Shown one piece after another: positions 15,001 to 30,000 of a stretch of 64,000 bases of DNA. The position numbers were made by a program, and so were the translations under genes. Source of the stretch: Protonemura montana (Eukaryota; Arthropoda; Insecta; Plecoptera; Nemouridae). The stretch is taken from NCBI GenBank assembly GCA_947568835.1, contig OX387612.1, forward strand, positions 1,550,001 to 1,614,000, read 5' to 3'. Position 1 is the first letter of the stretch, and each line of letters begins with the position of its first letter. Below the pieces are notes generated by a model. The model searched no databases. It saw only the letters and a list, made by a program, of their open reading frames with translations, and was not told where the DNA came from.

Positions 15001-18000
15001 AACAACGACGCCTGTTATGACAACGACGCCAGCTGCAACAACGACGCCTGCTTCAACAACGACGCCAGCAGAAACAACGACGCCTGCTGCAACAACGACT
15101 CCAGCAGCAACAACGACGCCTGTTATGACAACGACGCCAACAGCAACAACGACGCCTGTTATGACAACGACGCCAGCTGCAACAACTACGCCTGCTGCAA
15201 CAACGAAGCCAGCAGCAACAACGACGCCTGCTACAACAACGACGACTGCTGCAACAACGACGCCTGCTGTGACAACGACGCCTGCTGCAACAACGACGCC
15301 TGTTGTAACAACTACGCCTGCTGCAACAACAACGCCTGTAACAACAACGACGCCTGCAGGGACAACGACGCCTGCTGAGACAACGATGCCTGCTGCAACA
15401 ACGACGCCTGCTGCAACAACGACGCCTGAAACAACAACGACGCCTGCAGGGACAACGACGCCTGTTATGACAACGACGCCAGCTGCAACAACGACGCCTG
15501 CTGCAACAACGACGCCAGCAGCAACAACGACGCCTGCTTCACCAACGACGACTGCTGCAACAACGACGCCTGCTGTGACAACGACGCCTGCTGCAACAAC
15601 GACGCCTGTTGTAACAACTACGCCAGCTGCAACAACGACGCCTGCTACAACAACGACGACTGCTGCAACAACGACGCCTGCTGTGACAACGACGGCTGCT
15701 ACAATATCGACGCCTGCTGTAACAACGACGCCTGCTTTGACAACAACGCCTGCTGCAACAGCGACGCCAGCTGCAACAACGACGGCTGCTGCAACATCGA
15801 CGCCTGCAGAAACAACGACGCCTGTTTGGACAACGACGCCTGTTACAACAACGACGCCTGTTATGACAACGACGCCAGCAGCAACAACGACGCCTGCTGC
15901 AACAACGACGCCTGCTTTGAAAACAACGCCTGTTGTAACAACGACGCCTGCTGCAACAACGACGCAAGCTGCAACAACAACGCCTGCTGCAACAACAACG
16001 CCTGTTATGACAACGACGCAAGCAGCAACAACGACGCCTGCTGCATCAACCACGCCTGTTGTGACAACAACGCCTGTCACAACAACGACGCCTGCTGTAA
16101 CAACGACGCCTGCTGCAACAACGACGCCTGCTGTAACAACGACGCCTGCTGCATCAACCACGCCTGCTGCAACAACGACGCCTGTTGTGACAACGACGCC
16201 TGTCACAACAACGACGCCTGTTGTGACAACGACGCCTGCTGTAACAACGACGCCTGTTGTGACAACGACGCCTGCTGTAACAACGACGCTTGCAGGGAGA
16301 ACGACGCCTGTCACAACAACGACGCCTGCTGCATCAACCACGCCTGCTGCAACAACGACGCCTGTCACAAAAACGACGCCAGCCACTACAACGACGCCAG
16401 CTGCAACAAGGACGCCAGCTGCAACCACGACGCCAGAAGCAACAACGACGCCTGCTGCAACAACGACGCCTGCTGCAACAACGACGCCTGAAACAACAAC
16501 GACGCCTGCAGGGACAACGACGCCTGTTGTGACAACGACGCCTGTCAAAACAACGACGCCTGCTGTAACAACGACGCCTGCTGCAACAACGACGCCTGCT
16601 GTAACAACGACGCCAGCAGCAACAACGACGCCAGCTGCAACAACGACGCCAGCTGCAACAACGACGCCAGCAGCAACAACGACGCCTGTTATGACAACGA
16701 CGCCAGCTGCAACAACGACGACTGCTTCAACAACGACGCCAGCAGAAACAACGACGCCTGCTGCAACAACGACTCCAGCAGCAACAACGACGCCTGTTAT
16801 GACAACGACGCCAACAGCAACAACGACGCCTGTTATGACAACGACGCCAGCTGCAACAACTACGCCTGCTGCAACAACGAAGCCAGCAGCAACAACGACG
16901 CCTGCTACAACAACGACGCCTGTCAAAACAACGACGCCTGCTACAACAACGACGACTGCTGCAACAACGACGCCTGCTGTGACAACGACGCCTGCTGCAA
17001 CAACGACGCCTGTTGTAACAACTACGCCTGCTGCAACAACAACGCCTGTAACAACAACGACGCCTGCAGGGACAACGACGCCTGCTGTGACAACGATGCC
17101 TGCTGCAACAACGACGCCTGCTGCAACAACGACGCCTGAAACAACAACGACGCCTGCAGGGACAACGACGCCTGTTATGACAACGACGCCAGCTGCAACA
17201 ACGACGCCTGCTGCAACAACGACGCCAGCAGCAACAACGACGCCTGCTTCACCAACGACGACTGCTGCAACAACGACGCCTGCTGTGACAACGACGCCTG
17301 CTGCAACAACGACGCCTGTTGTAACAACTACGCCAGCTGCAACAACGACGCCTGCTACAACAACGACGACTGCTGCAACAACGACGCCTGCTGTGACAAC
17401 GACGGCTGCTACAATATCGACGCCTGCTGTAACAACGACGCCTGCTTTGACAACAACGCCTGCTGCAACAGCGACGCCAGCTGCAACAACGACGGCTGCT
17501 GCAACATCGACGCCTGCAGAAACAACGACGCCTGTTTGGACAACGACGCCTGTTACAACAACGACGCCTGTTATGACAACGACGCCAGCAGCAACAACGA
17601 CGCCTGCTGCAACAACGACGCCTGCTTTGAAAACAACGCCTGTTGTAACAACGACGCCTGCTGCAACAACGACGCAAGCTGCAACAACAACGCCTGCTGC
17701 AACAACAACGCCTGTTATGACAACGACGCAAGCAGCAACAACGACGCCTGCTGCATCAACCACGCCTGTTGTGACAACAACGCCTGTCACAACAACGACG
17801 CCTGCTGTAACAACGACGCCTGCTGCAACAACGACGCCTGCTGTAACAACGACGCCTGCTGCATCAACCACGCCTGCTGCAACAACGACGCCTGTTGTGA
17901 CAACGACGCCTGTCACAACAACGACGCCTGTTGTGACAACGACGCCTGCTGTAACAACGACGCCTGTTGTGACAACGACGCCTGCTGTAACAACGACGCT

Positions 18001-21000
18001 TGCAGGGACAACGACGCCTGTCACAACAACGACGCCTGCTGCATCAACCACGCCTGCTGCAACAACGACGCCTGTCACAAAAACGACGCCAGCCACTACA
18101 ACGACGCCAGCTGCAACAAGGACGCCAGCTGCAACCACGACGCCAGAAGCAACAACGACGCCTGCTGCAACAACGACGCCTGCTGCAACAACGACGCCTG
18201 AAACAACAACGACGCCTGCAGGGACAACGACGCCTGTTGTGACAACGACGCCTGTCAAAACAACGACGCCTGCTGTAACAACGACGCCTGCTGCAACAAC
18301 GACGCCTGCTGTAACAACGACGCCAGCAGCAACAACGACGCCAGCTGCAACAACGACGCCAGCTGCAACAACGACGCCAGCAGCAACAACGACGCCTGTT
18401 ATGACAACGACGCCAGCAGCAACAACGAAGCCTGCTACAACAACGACGCCTGCTTCAACAACGACGCCTGCTGCAACAACGACGCCAGCAGCAACAACGA
18501 CGCCTGTTATGACAACGACGCCAGCAGCAACAACGACGCCTGCTGCAACAACGACGCCTGTTATGACAACGACGCCAGCTGCAACAACGACGCCTGCTTC
18601 AACAACGACGCCAGCAGAAACAACGACGCCTGCTGCAACAACGACTCCAGCAGCAACAACGACGCCTGTTATGACAACGACGCCAACAGCAACAACGACG
18701 CCTGTTATGACAACGACGCCAGCTGCAACAACTACGCCTGCTGCAACAACGAAGCCAGCAGCAACAACGACGCCTGCTACAACAACGACGACTGCTGCAA
18801 CAACGACGCCTGCTGTGACAACGACGCCTGCTGCAACAACGACGCCTGTTGTAACAACTACGCCTGCTGCAACAACAACGCCTGTAACAACAACGACGCC
18901 TGCAGGGACAACGACGCCTGCTGAGACAACGATGCCTGCTGCAACAACGACGCCTGCTGCAACAACGACGCCTGAAACAACAACGACGCCTGCAGGGACA
19001 ACGACGCCTGTTATGACAACGACGCCAGCTGCAACAACGACGCCTGCTGTAACAACGACGCCAGCAGCAACAACGACGCCAGCTGCAACAACGACGCCAG
19101 CTGCAACAACGACGCCAGCAGCAACAACGACGCCTGTTATGACAACGACGCCAGCAGCAACAACGAAGCCTGCTACAACAACGACGCCTGCTTCAACAAC
19201 GACGCCTGCTGCAACAACGACGCCAGCAGCAACAACGACGCCTGTTATGACAACGACGCCAGCAGCAACAACGACGCCTGCTGCAACAACGACGCCTGTT
19301 ATGACAACGACGCCAGCTGCAACAACGACGCCTGTTATGACAACGACGCCAGCTGCAACAACGACGCCTGCTTCAACAACGACGCCAGCAGAAACAACGA
19401 CGCCTGATGCAACAACGACTCCAGCAGCAACAACGACGCCTGTTATGACAACGACGCCAACAGCAACAACGACGCCTGTTATGACAACGACGCCAGCTGC
19501 AACAACTACGCCTGCTGCAACAACGAAGCCAGCAGCAACAACGACGCCTGCTACAACAACGACGACTGCTGCAACAACGACGCCTGCTGTGACAACGACG
19601 CCTGCTGCAACAACGACGCCTGTTGTAACAACTACGCCTGCTGCAACAACAACGCCTGTAACAACAACGACGCCTGCAGGGACAACGACGCCTGCTGAGA
19701 CAACGATGCCTGCTGCAACAACGACGCCTGCTGCAACAACGACGCCTGAAACAACAACGACGCCTGCAGGGACAACGACGCCTGTTATGACAACGACGCC
19801 AGCTGCAACAACGACGCCTGCTGCAACAACGACGCCAGCAGCAACAACGACGCCTGCTTCACCAACGACGACTGCTGCAACAACGACGCCTGCTGTGACA
19901 ACGACGCCTGCTGCAACAACGACGCCTGTTGTAACAACTACGCCAGCTGCAACAACGACGCCTGCTACAACAACGACGACTGCTGCAACAACGACGCCTG
20001 CTGTGACAACGACGGCTGCTACAATATCGACGCCTGCTGTAACAACGACGCCTGCTTTGACAACAACGCCTGCTGCAACAGCGACGCCAGCTGCAACAAC
20101 GACGGCTGCTGCAACATCGACGCCTGCAGAAACAACGACGCCTGTTTGGACAACGACGCCTGTTACAACAACGACGCCTGTTATGACAACGACGCCAGCA
20201 GCAACAACGACGCCTGCTGCAACAACGACGCCTGCTTTGAAAACAACGCCTGTTGTAACAACGACGCCTGCTGCAACAACGACGCAAGCTGCAACAACAA
20301 CGCCTGCTGCAACAACAACGCCTGTTATGACAACGACGCAAGCAGCAACAACGACGCCTGCTGCATCAACCACGCCTGTTGTGACAACAACGCCTGTCAC
20401 AACAACGACGCCTGCTGTAACAACGACGCCTGCTGCAACAACGACGCCTGCTGTAACAACGACGCCTGCTGCATCAACCACGCCTGCTGCAACAACGACG
20501 CCTGTTGTGACAACGACGCCTGTCACAACAACGACGCCTGTTGTGACAACGACGCCTGCTGTAACAACGACGCCTGTTGTGACAACGACGCCTGCTGTAA
20601 CAACGACGCTTGCAGGGACAACGACGCCTGTCACAACAACGACGCCTGCTGCATCAACCACGCCTGCTGCAACAACGACGCCTGTCACAAAAACGACGCC
20701 AGCCACTACAACGACGCCAGCTGCAACAAGGACGCCAGCTGCAACCACGACGCCAGAAGCAACAACGACGCCTGCTGCAACAACGACGCCTGCTGCAACA
20801 ACGACGCCTGAAACAACAACGACGCCTGCAGGGACAACGACGCCTGTTGTGACAACGACGCCTGTCAAAACAACGACGCCTGCTGTAACAACGACGCCTG
20901 CTGCAACAACGACGCCTGCTGTAACAACGACGCCAGCAGCAACAACGACGCCAGCTGCAACAACGACGCCAGCTGCAACAACGACGCCAGCAGCAACAAC

Positions 21001-24000
21001 GACGCCTGTTATGACAACGACGCCAGCTGCAACAACGACGACTGCTTCAACAACGACGCCAGCAGAAACAACGACGCCTGCTGCAACAACGACTCCAGCA
21101 GCAACAACGACGCCTGTTATGACAACGACGCCAACAGCAACAACGACGCCTGTTATGACAACGACGCCAGCTGCAACAACTACGCCTGCTGCAACAACGA
21201 AGCCAGCAGCAACAACGACGCCTGCTACAACAACGACGCCTGTCAAAACAACGACGCCTGCTACAACAACGACGACTGCTGCAACAACGACGCCTGCTGT
21301 GACAACGACGCCTGCTGCAACAACGACGCCTGTTGTAACAACTACGCCTGCTGCAACAACAACGCCTGTAACAACAACGACGCCTGCAGGGACAACGACG
21401 CCTGCTGTGACAACGATGCCTGCTGCAACAACGACGCCTGCTGCAACAACGACGCCTGAAACAACAACGACGCCTGCAGGGACAACGACGCCTGTTATGA
21501 CAACGACGCCAGCTGCAACAACGACGCCTGCTGCAACAACGACGCCAGCAGCAACAACGACGCCTGCTTCACCAACGACGACTGCTGCAACAACGACGCC
21601 TGCTGTGACAACGACGCCTGCTGCAACAACGACGCCTGTTGTAACAACTACGCCAGCTGCAACAACGACGCCTGCTACAACAACGACGACTGCTGCAACA
21701 ACGACGCCTGCTGTGACAACGACGGCTGCTACAATATCGACGCCTGCTGTAACAACGACGCCTGCTTTGACAACAACGCCTGCTGCAACAGCGACGCCAG
21801 CTGCAACAACGACGGCTGCTGCAACATCGACGCCTGCAGAAACAACGACGCCTGTTTGGACAACGACGCCTGTTACAACAACGACGCCTGTTATGACAAC
21901 GACGCCAGCAGCCACAACGACGCCTGCTGCAACAACGACGCCTGCTTTGAAAACAACGCCTGTTGTAACAACGACGCCTGCTGCAACAACGACGCAAGCT
22001 GCAACAACAACGCCTGCTGCAACAACAACGCCTGTTATGAAAACGACGCAAGCAGCAACAACGACGCCTGCTGCATCAACCACGCCTGTTGTGACAACAA
22101 CGCCTGTCACAACAACGACGCCTGCTGTAACAACGACGCCTGCTGCAACAACGACGCCTGCTGTAACAACGACGCCTGCTGCATCAACCACGCCTGCTGC
22201 AACAACGACGCCTGTTGTGACAACGACGCCTGTCACAACAACGACGCCTGTTGTGACAACGACGCCTGCTGTAACAACGACGCCTGTTGTGACAACGACG
22301 CCTGCTGTAACAACGACGCTTGCAGGGACAACGACGCCTGTCACAACAACGACGCCTGCTGCATCAACCACGCCTGCTGCAACAACGACGCCTGTCACAA
22401 AAACGACGCCAGCCACTACAACGACGCCAGCTGCAACAAGGACGCCAGCTGCAACCACGACGCCAGAAGCAACAACGACGCCTGCTGCAACAACGACGCC
22501 TGCTGCAACAACGACGCCTGAAACAACAACGACGCCTGCAGGGACAACGACGCCTGTTGTGACAACGACGCCTGTCAAAACAACGACGCCTGCTGTAACA
22601 ACGACGCCTGCTGCAACAACGACGCCTGCTGTAACAACGACGCCAGCAGCAACAACGACGCCAGCTGCAACAACGACGCCAGCTGCAACAACGACGCCAG
22701 CAGCAACAACGACGCCTGTTATGACAACGACGCCAGCAGCAACAACGAAGCCTGCTACAACAACGACGCCTGCTTCAACAACGACGCCTGCTGCAACAAC
22801 GACGCCAGCAGCAACAACGACGCCTGTTATGACAACGACGCCAGCAGCAACAACGACGCCTGCTGCAACAACGACGCCTGCTTTGACAACAACGCCTGTT
22901 GTAACAACGACGCCTGCTGCAACAACGACGCCAGCTGCAACAACAACGCCTGCTGCAACAACGACGCCTGTTATGACAACGACGCAAGCAGCAACAACGA
23001 CGCCTGCTACAACAACGACGCCTGCTGTGACAACGACGCCTGCTGCAACAACGACGCCTGTTGTAACAACGACGCCAGCAGCAACAACGACGCCAGCTAC
23101 AACAACGACGACTGCTGCAACAATGACGCCTGCTGTGACAACGACGCCTGCTGCAACACCGACGCCAGCTGCAACAACGACGCCTGCTGCAACATCGACG
23201 CCTACAGCAACAACGACGCCTGTCACAACAACGACGCCTGCTGCAACAGCGACGCCAGCTGCAACAACGACGGCTGCTGCAACATCGACGCCTGCAGAAA
23301 CAACGACGCCTGTGTGGACAACGACGCTAGCAGCAACAACGACGCATGCTACAACAACGACGCCAGCAGCAACAACGACTGCCGCAACAACGACGCCTTC
23401 TTTGACAACAACGCCTGTTGTAACAACGACGCCTGTTATGACAACGACGCCAGCTGCAACAACGACGCCTGTTATGACAACGACGCCAGCTGCAACAACG
23501 ACGCCTGCTTCAACAACGACGCCAGCAGAAACAACGACGCCTGCTGCAACAACGACTCCAGCAGCAACAACGACGCCTGTTATGACAACGACGCCAGCTG
23601 CAACAACTACGCCTGCTGCAACAACGAAGCCAGCAGCAACAACGACGCCTGCTACAACAACGACGACTGCTGCAACAACGACGCCTGCTGTGACAACGAC
23701 GCCTGCTGCAACAACGACGCCTGTTGTAACAACTACGCCTGCTGCAACAACAACGCCTGAAACAACAACGACGCCTGCTGCAACAACGACGCCTGCTTTG
23801 AAAACAACGCCTGTTGTAACAACGACGCCTGCTGCAACAACGACGCAAGCTGCAACAACAATGCCTGCTGCAACAACAACGCCTGTTATGACAACGACGC
23901 AAGCAGCAACAACGACGCCTGCTGCATCAACCACGCCTGTTGTGACAACAACGCCTGTCACAACAACGACGCCTGCTGTAACAACGACGCCTGCTGCAAC

Positions 24001-27000
24001 AACGACGCCTGCTGTAACAACGACGCCTGCTGCATCAACCACGCCTGCTGCAACAACGACGCCTGTTGTGACAACGACGCCTGTCACAACAACGACGCCT
24101 GTTGTGACAACGACGCCTGCTGTAACAACGACGCCTGTTGTGACAACGACGCCTGCTGTAACAACGACGCTTGCAGGGACAACGACGCCTGTCACAACAA
24201 CGACGCCTGCTGCATCAACCACGCCTGCTGCAACAACGACGCCTGTCACAAAAACGACGCCAGCCACTACAACGACGCCAGCTGCAACAAGGACGCCAGC
24301 TGCAACCACGACGCCAGAAGCAACAACGACGCCTGCTGCAACAACGACGCCTGCTGCAACAACGACGCCTGAAACAACAACGACGCCTGCAGGGACAACG
24401 ACGCCTGTTGTGACAACGACGCCTGTCAAAACAACGACGCCTGCTGTAACAACGACGCCTGCTGCAACAACGACGCCTGCTGTAACAACGACGCCAGCAG
24501 CAACAACGACGCCAGCTGCAACAACGACGCCAGCTGCAACAACGACGCCAGCAGCAACAACGACGCCTGTTATGACAACGACGCCAGCTGCAACAACGAC
24601 GACTGCTTCAACAACGACGCCAGCAGAAACAACGACGCCTGCTGCAACAACGACTCCAGCAGCAACAACGACGCCTGTTATGACAACGACGCCAACAGCA
24701 ACAACGACGCCTGTTATGACAACGACGCCAGCTGCAACAACTACGCCTGCTGCAACAACGAAGCCAGCAGCAACAACGACGCCTGCTACAACAACGACGA
24801 CTGCTGCAACAACGACGCCTGCTGTGACAACGACGCCTGCTGCAACAACGACGCCTGTTGTAACAACTACGCCTGCTGCAACAACAACGCCTGTAACAAC
24901 AACGACGCCTGCAGGGACAACGACGCCTGCTGTGACAACGATGCCTGCTGCAACAACGACGCCTGCTGCAACAACGACGCCTGAAACAACAACGACGCCT
25001 GCAGGGACAACGACGCCTGTTATGACAACGACGCCAGCTGCAACAACGACGCCTGCTGCAACAACGACGCCAGCAGCAACAACGACGCCTGCTTCACCAA
25101 CGACGACTGCTGCAACAACGACGCCTGCTGTGACAACGACGCCTGCTGCAACAACGACGCCTGTTGTAACAACTACGCCAGCTGCAACAACGACGCCTGC
25201 TACAACAACGACGACTGCTGCAACAACGACGCCTGCTGTGACAACGACGGCTGCTACAATATCGACGCCTGCTGTAACAACGACGCCTGCTTTGACAACA
25301 ACGCCTGCTGCAACAGCGACGCCAGCTGCAACAACGACGGCTGCTGCAACATCGACGCCTGCAGAAACAACGACGCCTGTTTGGACAACGACGCCTGTTA
25401 CAACAACGACGCCTGTTATGACAACGACGCCAGCAGCAACAACGACGCCTGCTGCAACAACGACGCCTGCTTTGAAAACAACGCCTGTTGTAACAACGAC
25501 GCCTGCTGCAACAACGACGCAAGCTGCAACAACAACGCCTGCTGCAACAACAACGCCTGTTATGACAACGACGCAAGTAGCAACAACGACGCCTGCTGCA
25601 TCAACCACGCCTGTTGTGACAACAACGCCTGTCACAACAACGACGCCTGCTGTAACAACGACGCCTGCTGCAACAACGACGCCTGCTGTAACAACGACGC
25701 CTGCTGCATCAACCACGCCTGCTGCAACAACGACGCCTGTTGTGACAACGACGCCTGTCACAACAACGACGCCTGTTGTGACAACGACGCCTGCTGTAAC
25801 AACGACGCCTGTTGTGACAACGACGCCTGCTGTAACAACGACGCTTGCAGGGACAACGACGCCTGTCACAACAACGACGCCTGCTGCATCAACCACGCCT
25901 GCTGCAACAACGACGCCTGTCACAAAAACGACGCCAGCCACTACAACGACGCCAGCTGCAACAAGGACGCCAGCTGCAACCACGACGCCAGAAGCAACAA
26001 CGACGCCTGCTGCAACAACGACGCCTGCTGCAACAACGACGCCTGAAACAACAACGACGCCTGCAGGGACAACGACGCCTGTTGTGACAACGACGCCTGT
26101 CAAAACAACGACGCCTGCTGTAACAACGACGCCTGCTGCAACAACGACGCCTGCTGTAACAACGACGCCAGCAGCAACAACGACGCCAGCTGCAACAACG
26201 ACGCCAGCTGCAACAACGACGCCAGCAGCAACAACGACGCCTGTTATGACAACGACGCCAGCAGCAACAACGAAGCCTGCTACAACAACGACGCCTGCTT
26301 CAACAACGACGCCTGCTGCAACAACGACGCCAGCAGCAACAACGACGCCTGTTATGACAACGACGCCAGCAGCAACAACGACGCCTGCTGCAACAACGAC
26401 GCCTGCTTTGACAACAACGCCTGTTGTAACAACGACGCCTGCTGCAACAACGACGCCAGCTGCAACAACGACGCCTGCTACAACAACGACGCCTGCTGTG
26501 ACAACGACGCCTGCTGCAACAACGACGCCTGTTGTAACAACGACGCCAGCAGCAACAACGACGCCAGCTACAACAACGACGACTGCTGCAACAATGACGC
26601 CTGCTGTGACAACGACGCCTGCTGCAACACCGACGCCAGCTGCAACAACGACGCCTGCTGCAACATCGACGCCTACAGCAACAACGACGCCTGTCACAAC
26701 AACGACGCCTGCTGCAACAGCGACGCCAGCTGCAACAACGACGGCTGCTGCAACATCGACGCCTGCAGAAACAACGACGCCTGTGTGGACAACGACGCTA
26801 GCAGCAACAACGACGCATGCTACAACAACGACGCCAGCAGCAACAACGACTGCCGCAACAACGACGCCTTCTTTGACAACAACGCCTGTTGTAACAACGA
26901 CGCCTGTTATGACAACGACGCCAGCTGCAACAACGACGCCTGTTATGACAACGACGCCAGCTGCAACAACGACGCCTGCTTCAACAACGACGCCAGCAGA

Positions 27001-30000
27001 AACAACGACGCCTGCTGCAACAACGACTCCAGCAGCAACAACGACGCCTGTTATGACAACGACGCCAGCTGCAACAACTACGCCTGCTGCAACAACGAAG
27101 CCAGCAGCAACAACGACGCCTGCTACAACAACGACGACTGCTGCAACAACGACGCCTGCTGTGACAACGACGCCTGCTGCAACAACGACGCCTGTTGTAA
27201 CAACTACGCCTGCTGCAACAACAACGCCTGAAACAACAACGACGCCTGCAGGGACAACGACGCCTGCTGTGACAACGATGCCTGCTGCAACAACGACGCC
27301 TGCTGCAACAACGACGCCTGAAACAACAACGACGCCTGCAGGGACAACGACGCCTGTTATGACAACGACGCCAGCTGCAACAACGACGCCTGCTGCAACA
27401 ACGACGCCAGCAGCAACAACGACGCCTGCTACACCAACGACGACTGCTGCAACAACGACGCCTGCTGTGACAACGACGCCTGCTGCAACAACGACGCCTG
27501 TTGTAACAACTACGCCAGCTGCAACAACGACGCCTGCTACAACAACGACGACTGCTGCAACAACGACGCCTGCTGTGACAACGACGGCTGCTGCAATATC
27601 GACGCCTGCTGTAACAACGACGCCTGCTTTGACAACAACGCCTGCTGCAACAGCGACGCCAGCTGCAACAACGACGGCTGCTGCAACATCGACGCCTGCA
27701 GAAACAACGACGCCTGTTTGGACATCGACGCCTGTTACAACAACGACGCCTGTTATGACAACGACGCCAGCAGCAACAACGACGCCTGCTGCAACAACGA
27801 CGCCTGTTGTAACAACGACGCCAGCAGCAACAACGACGCCAGCTACAACAACGACGACTGCTGCAACAATGACGCCTGCTAAGACAACGACGCCTGCTGC
27901 AACACCGACGCCAGCTGCAACAACGACGCCTGCGGCAACATCGACGCCTACAGCAACAACGACGCCTGTCACAACAACGACGCCTGCTGCAACAGCGACG
28001 CCAGAAGCAACAACGACGCCTGTTGCAACAACGACGCCTGCTGCAACAACGACGCCTGAAACAACAACGACGCCTGCAGGGACAACGACGCCTGTTGTGA
28101 CAACGACGCCTGTCAAAACAACGACGCCTGCTGTAACAACGACGCCTGCTGCAACAACGACGCCTGCTGTAACAACGACGCCAGCAGCAACAACGACGCC
28201 AGCTGCAACAACGACGCCAGCAGCAACAACGACGCCTGTTATGACAACGACGCCAGCAGCAACAACGAAGCCTGCTACAACAACGACGCCTGCTTCAACA
28301 ACGACGCCTGCTGCAACAACGACGCCAGCAGCAACAACGACGCCTGTTATGACAACGACGCCAGCAGCAACAACGACGCCTGCTGCAACAACGACGCCTG
28401 CTTTGACAACAACGCCTGTTGTAACAACGACGCCTGCTGCAACAACGACGCCAGCTGCAACAACAACGCCTGCTGCAACAACGACGCCTGTTATGACAAC
28501 GACGCAAGCAGCAACAACGACGCCTGCTACAACAACGACGCCTGCTGTGACAACGACGCCTGCTGCAACAACGACGCCTGTTGTAACAACGACGCCAGCA
28601 GCAACAACGACGCCAGCTACAACAACGACGACTGCTGCAACAATGACGCCTGCTGTGACAACGACGCCTGCTGCAACACCGACGCCAGCTGCAACAACGA
28701 CGCCTGCTGCAACATCGACGCCTACAGCAACAACGACGCCTGTCACAACAACGACGCCTGCTGCAACAGCGACGCCAGCTGCAACAACGACGGCTGCTGC
28801 AACATCGACGCCTGCAGAAACAACGACGCCTGTGTGGACAACGACGCTAGCAGCAACAACGACGCATGCTACAACAACGACGCCAGCAGCAACAACGACT
28901 GCCGCAACAACGACGCCTTCTTTGACAACAACGCCTGTTGTAACAACGACGCCTGTTATGACAACGACGCCAGCTGCAACAACGACGCCTGTTATGACAA
29001 CGACGCCAGCTGCAACAACGACGCCTGCTTCAACAACGACGCCAGCAGAAACAACGACGCCTGCTGCAACAACGACTCCAGCAGCAACAACGACGCCTGT
29101 TATGACAACGACGCCAGCTGCAACAACTACGCCTGCTGCAACAACGAAGCCAGCAGCAACAACGACGCCTGCTACAACAACGACGACTGCTGCAACAACG
29201 ACGCCTGCTGTGACAACGACGCCTGCTGCAACAACGACGCCTGTTGTAACAACTACGCCTGCTGCAACAACAACGCCTGAAACAACAACGACGCCTGCAG
29301 GGACAACGACGCCTGCTGTGACAACGATGCCTGCTGCAACAACGACGCCTGCTGCAACAACGACGCCTGAAACAACAACGACGCCTGCAGGGACAACGAC
29401 GCCTGTTATGACAACGACGCCAGCTGCAACAACGACGCCTGCTGCAACAACGACGCCAGCAGCAACAACGACGCCTGCTACACCAACGACGACTGCTGCA
29501 ACAACGACGCCTGCTGTGACAACGACGCCTGCTGCAACAACGACGCCTGTTGTAACAACTACGCCAGCTGCAACAACGACGCCTGCTACAACAACGACGA
29601 CTGCTGCAACAACGACGCCTGCTGTGACAACGACGGCTGCTGCAATATCGACGCCTGCTGTAACAACGACGCCTGCTTTGACAACAACGCCTGCTGCAAC
29701 AGCGACGCCAGCTGCAACAACGACGGCTGCTGCAACATCGACGCCTGCAGAAACAACGACGCCTGTTTGGACATCGACGCCTGTTACAACAACGACGCCT
29801 GTTATGACAACGACGCCAGCAGCAACAACGACGCCTGCTGCAACAACGACGCCTGTTGTAACAACGACGCCAGCAGCAACAACGACGCCAGCTACAACAA
29901 CGACGACTGCTGCAACAATGACGCCTGCTGTGACAACGACGCCTGCTGCAACACCGACGCCAGCTGCAACAACGACGCCTGCTGCAACATCGACGCCTAC

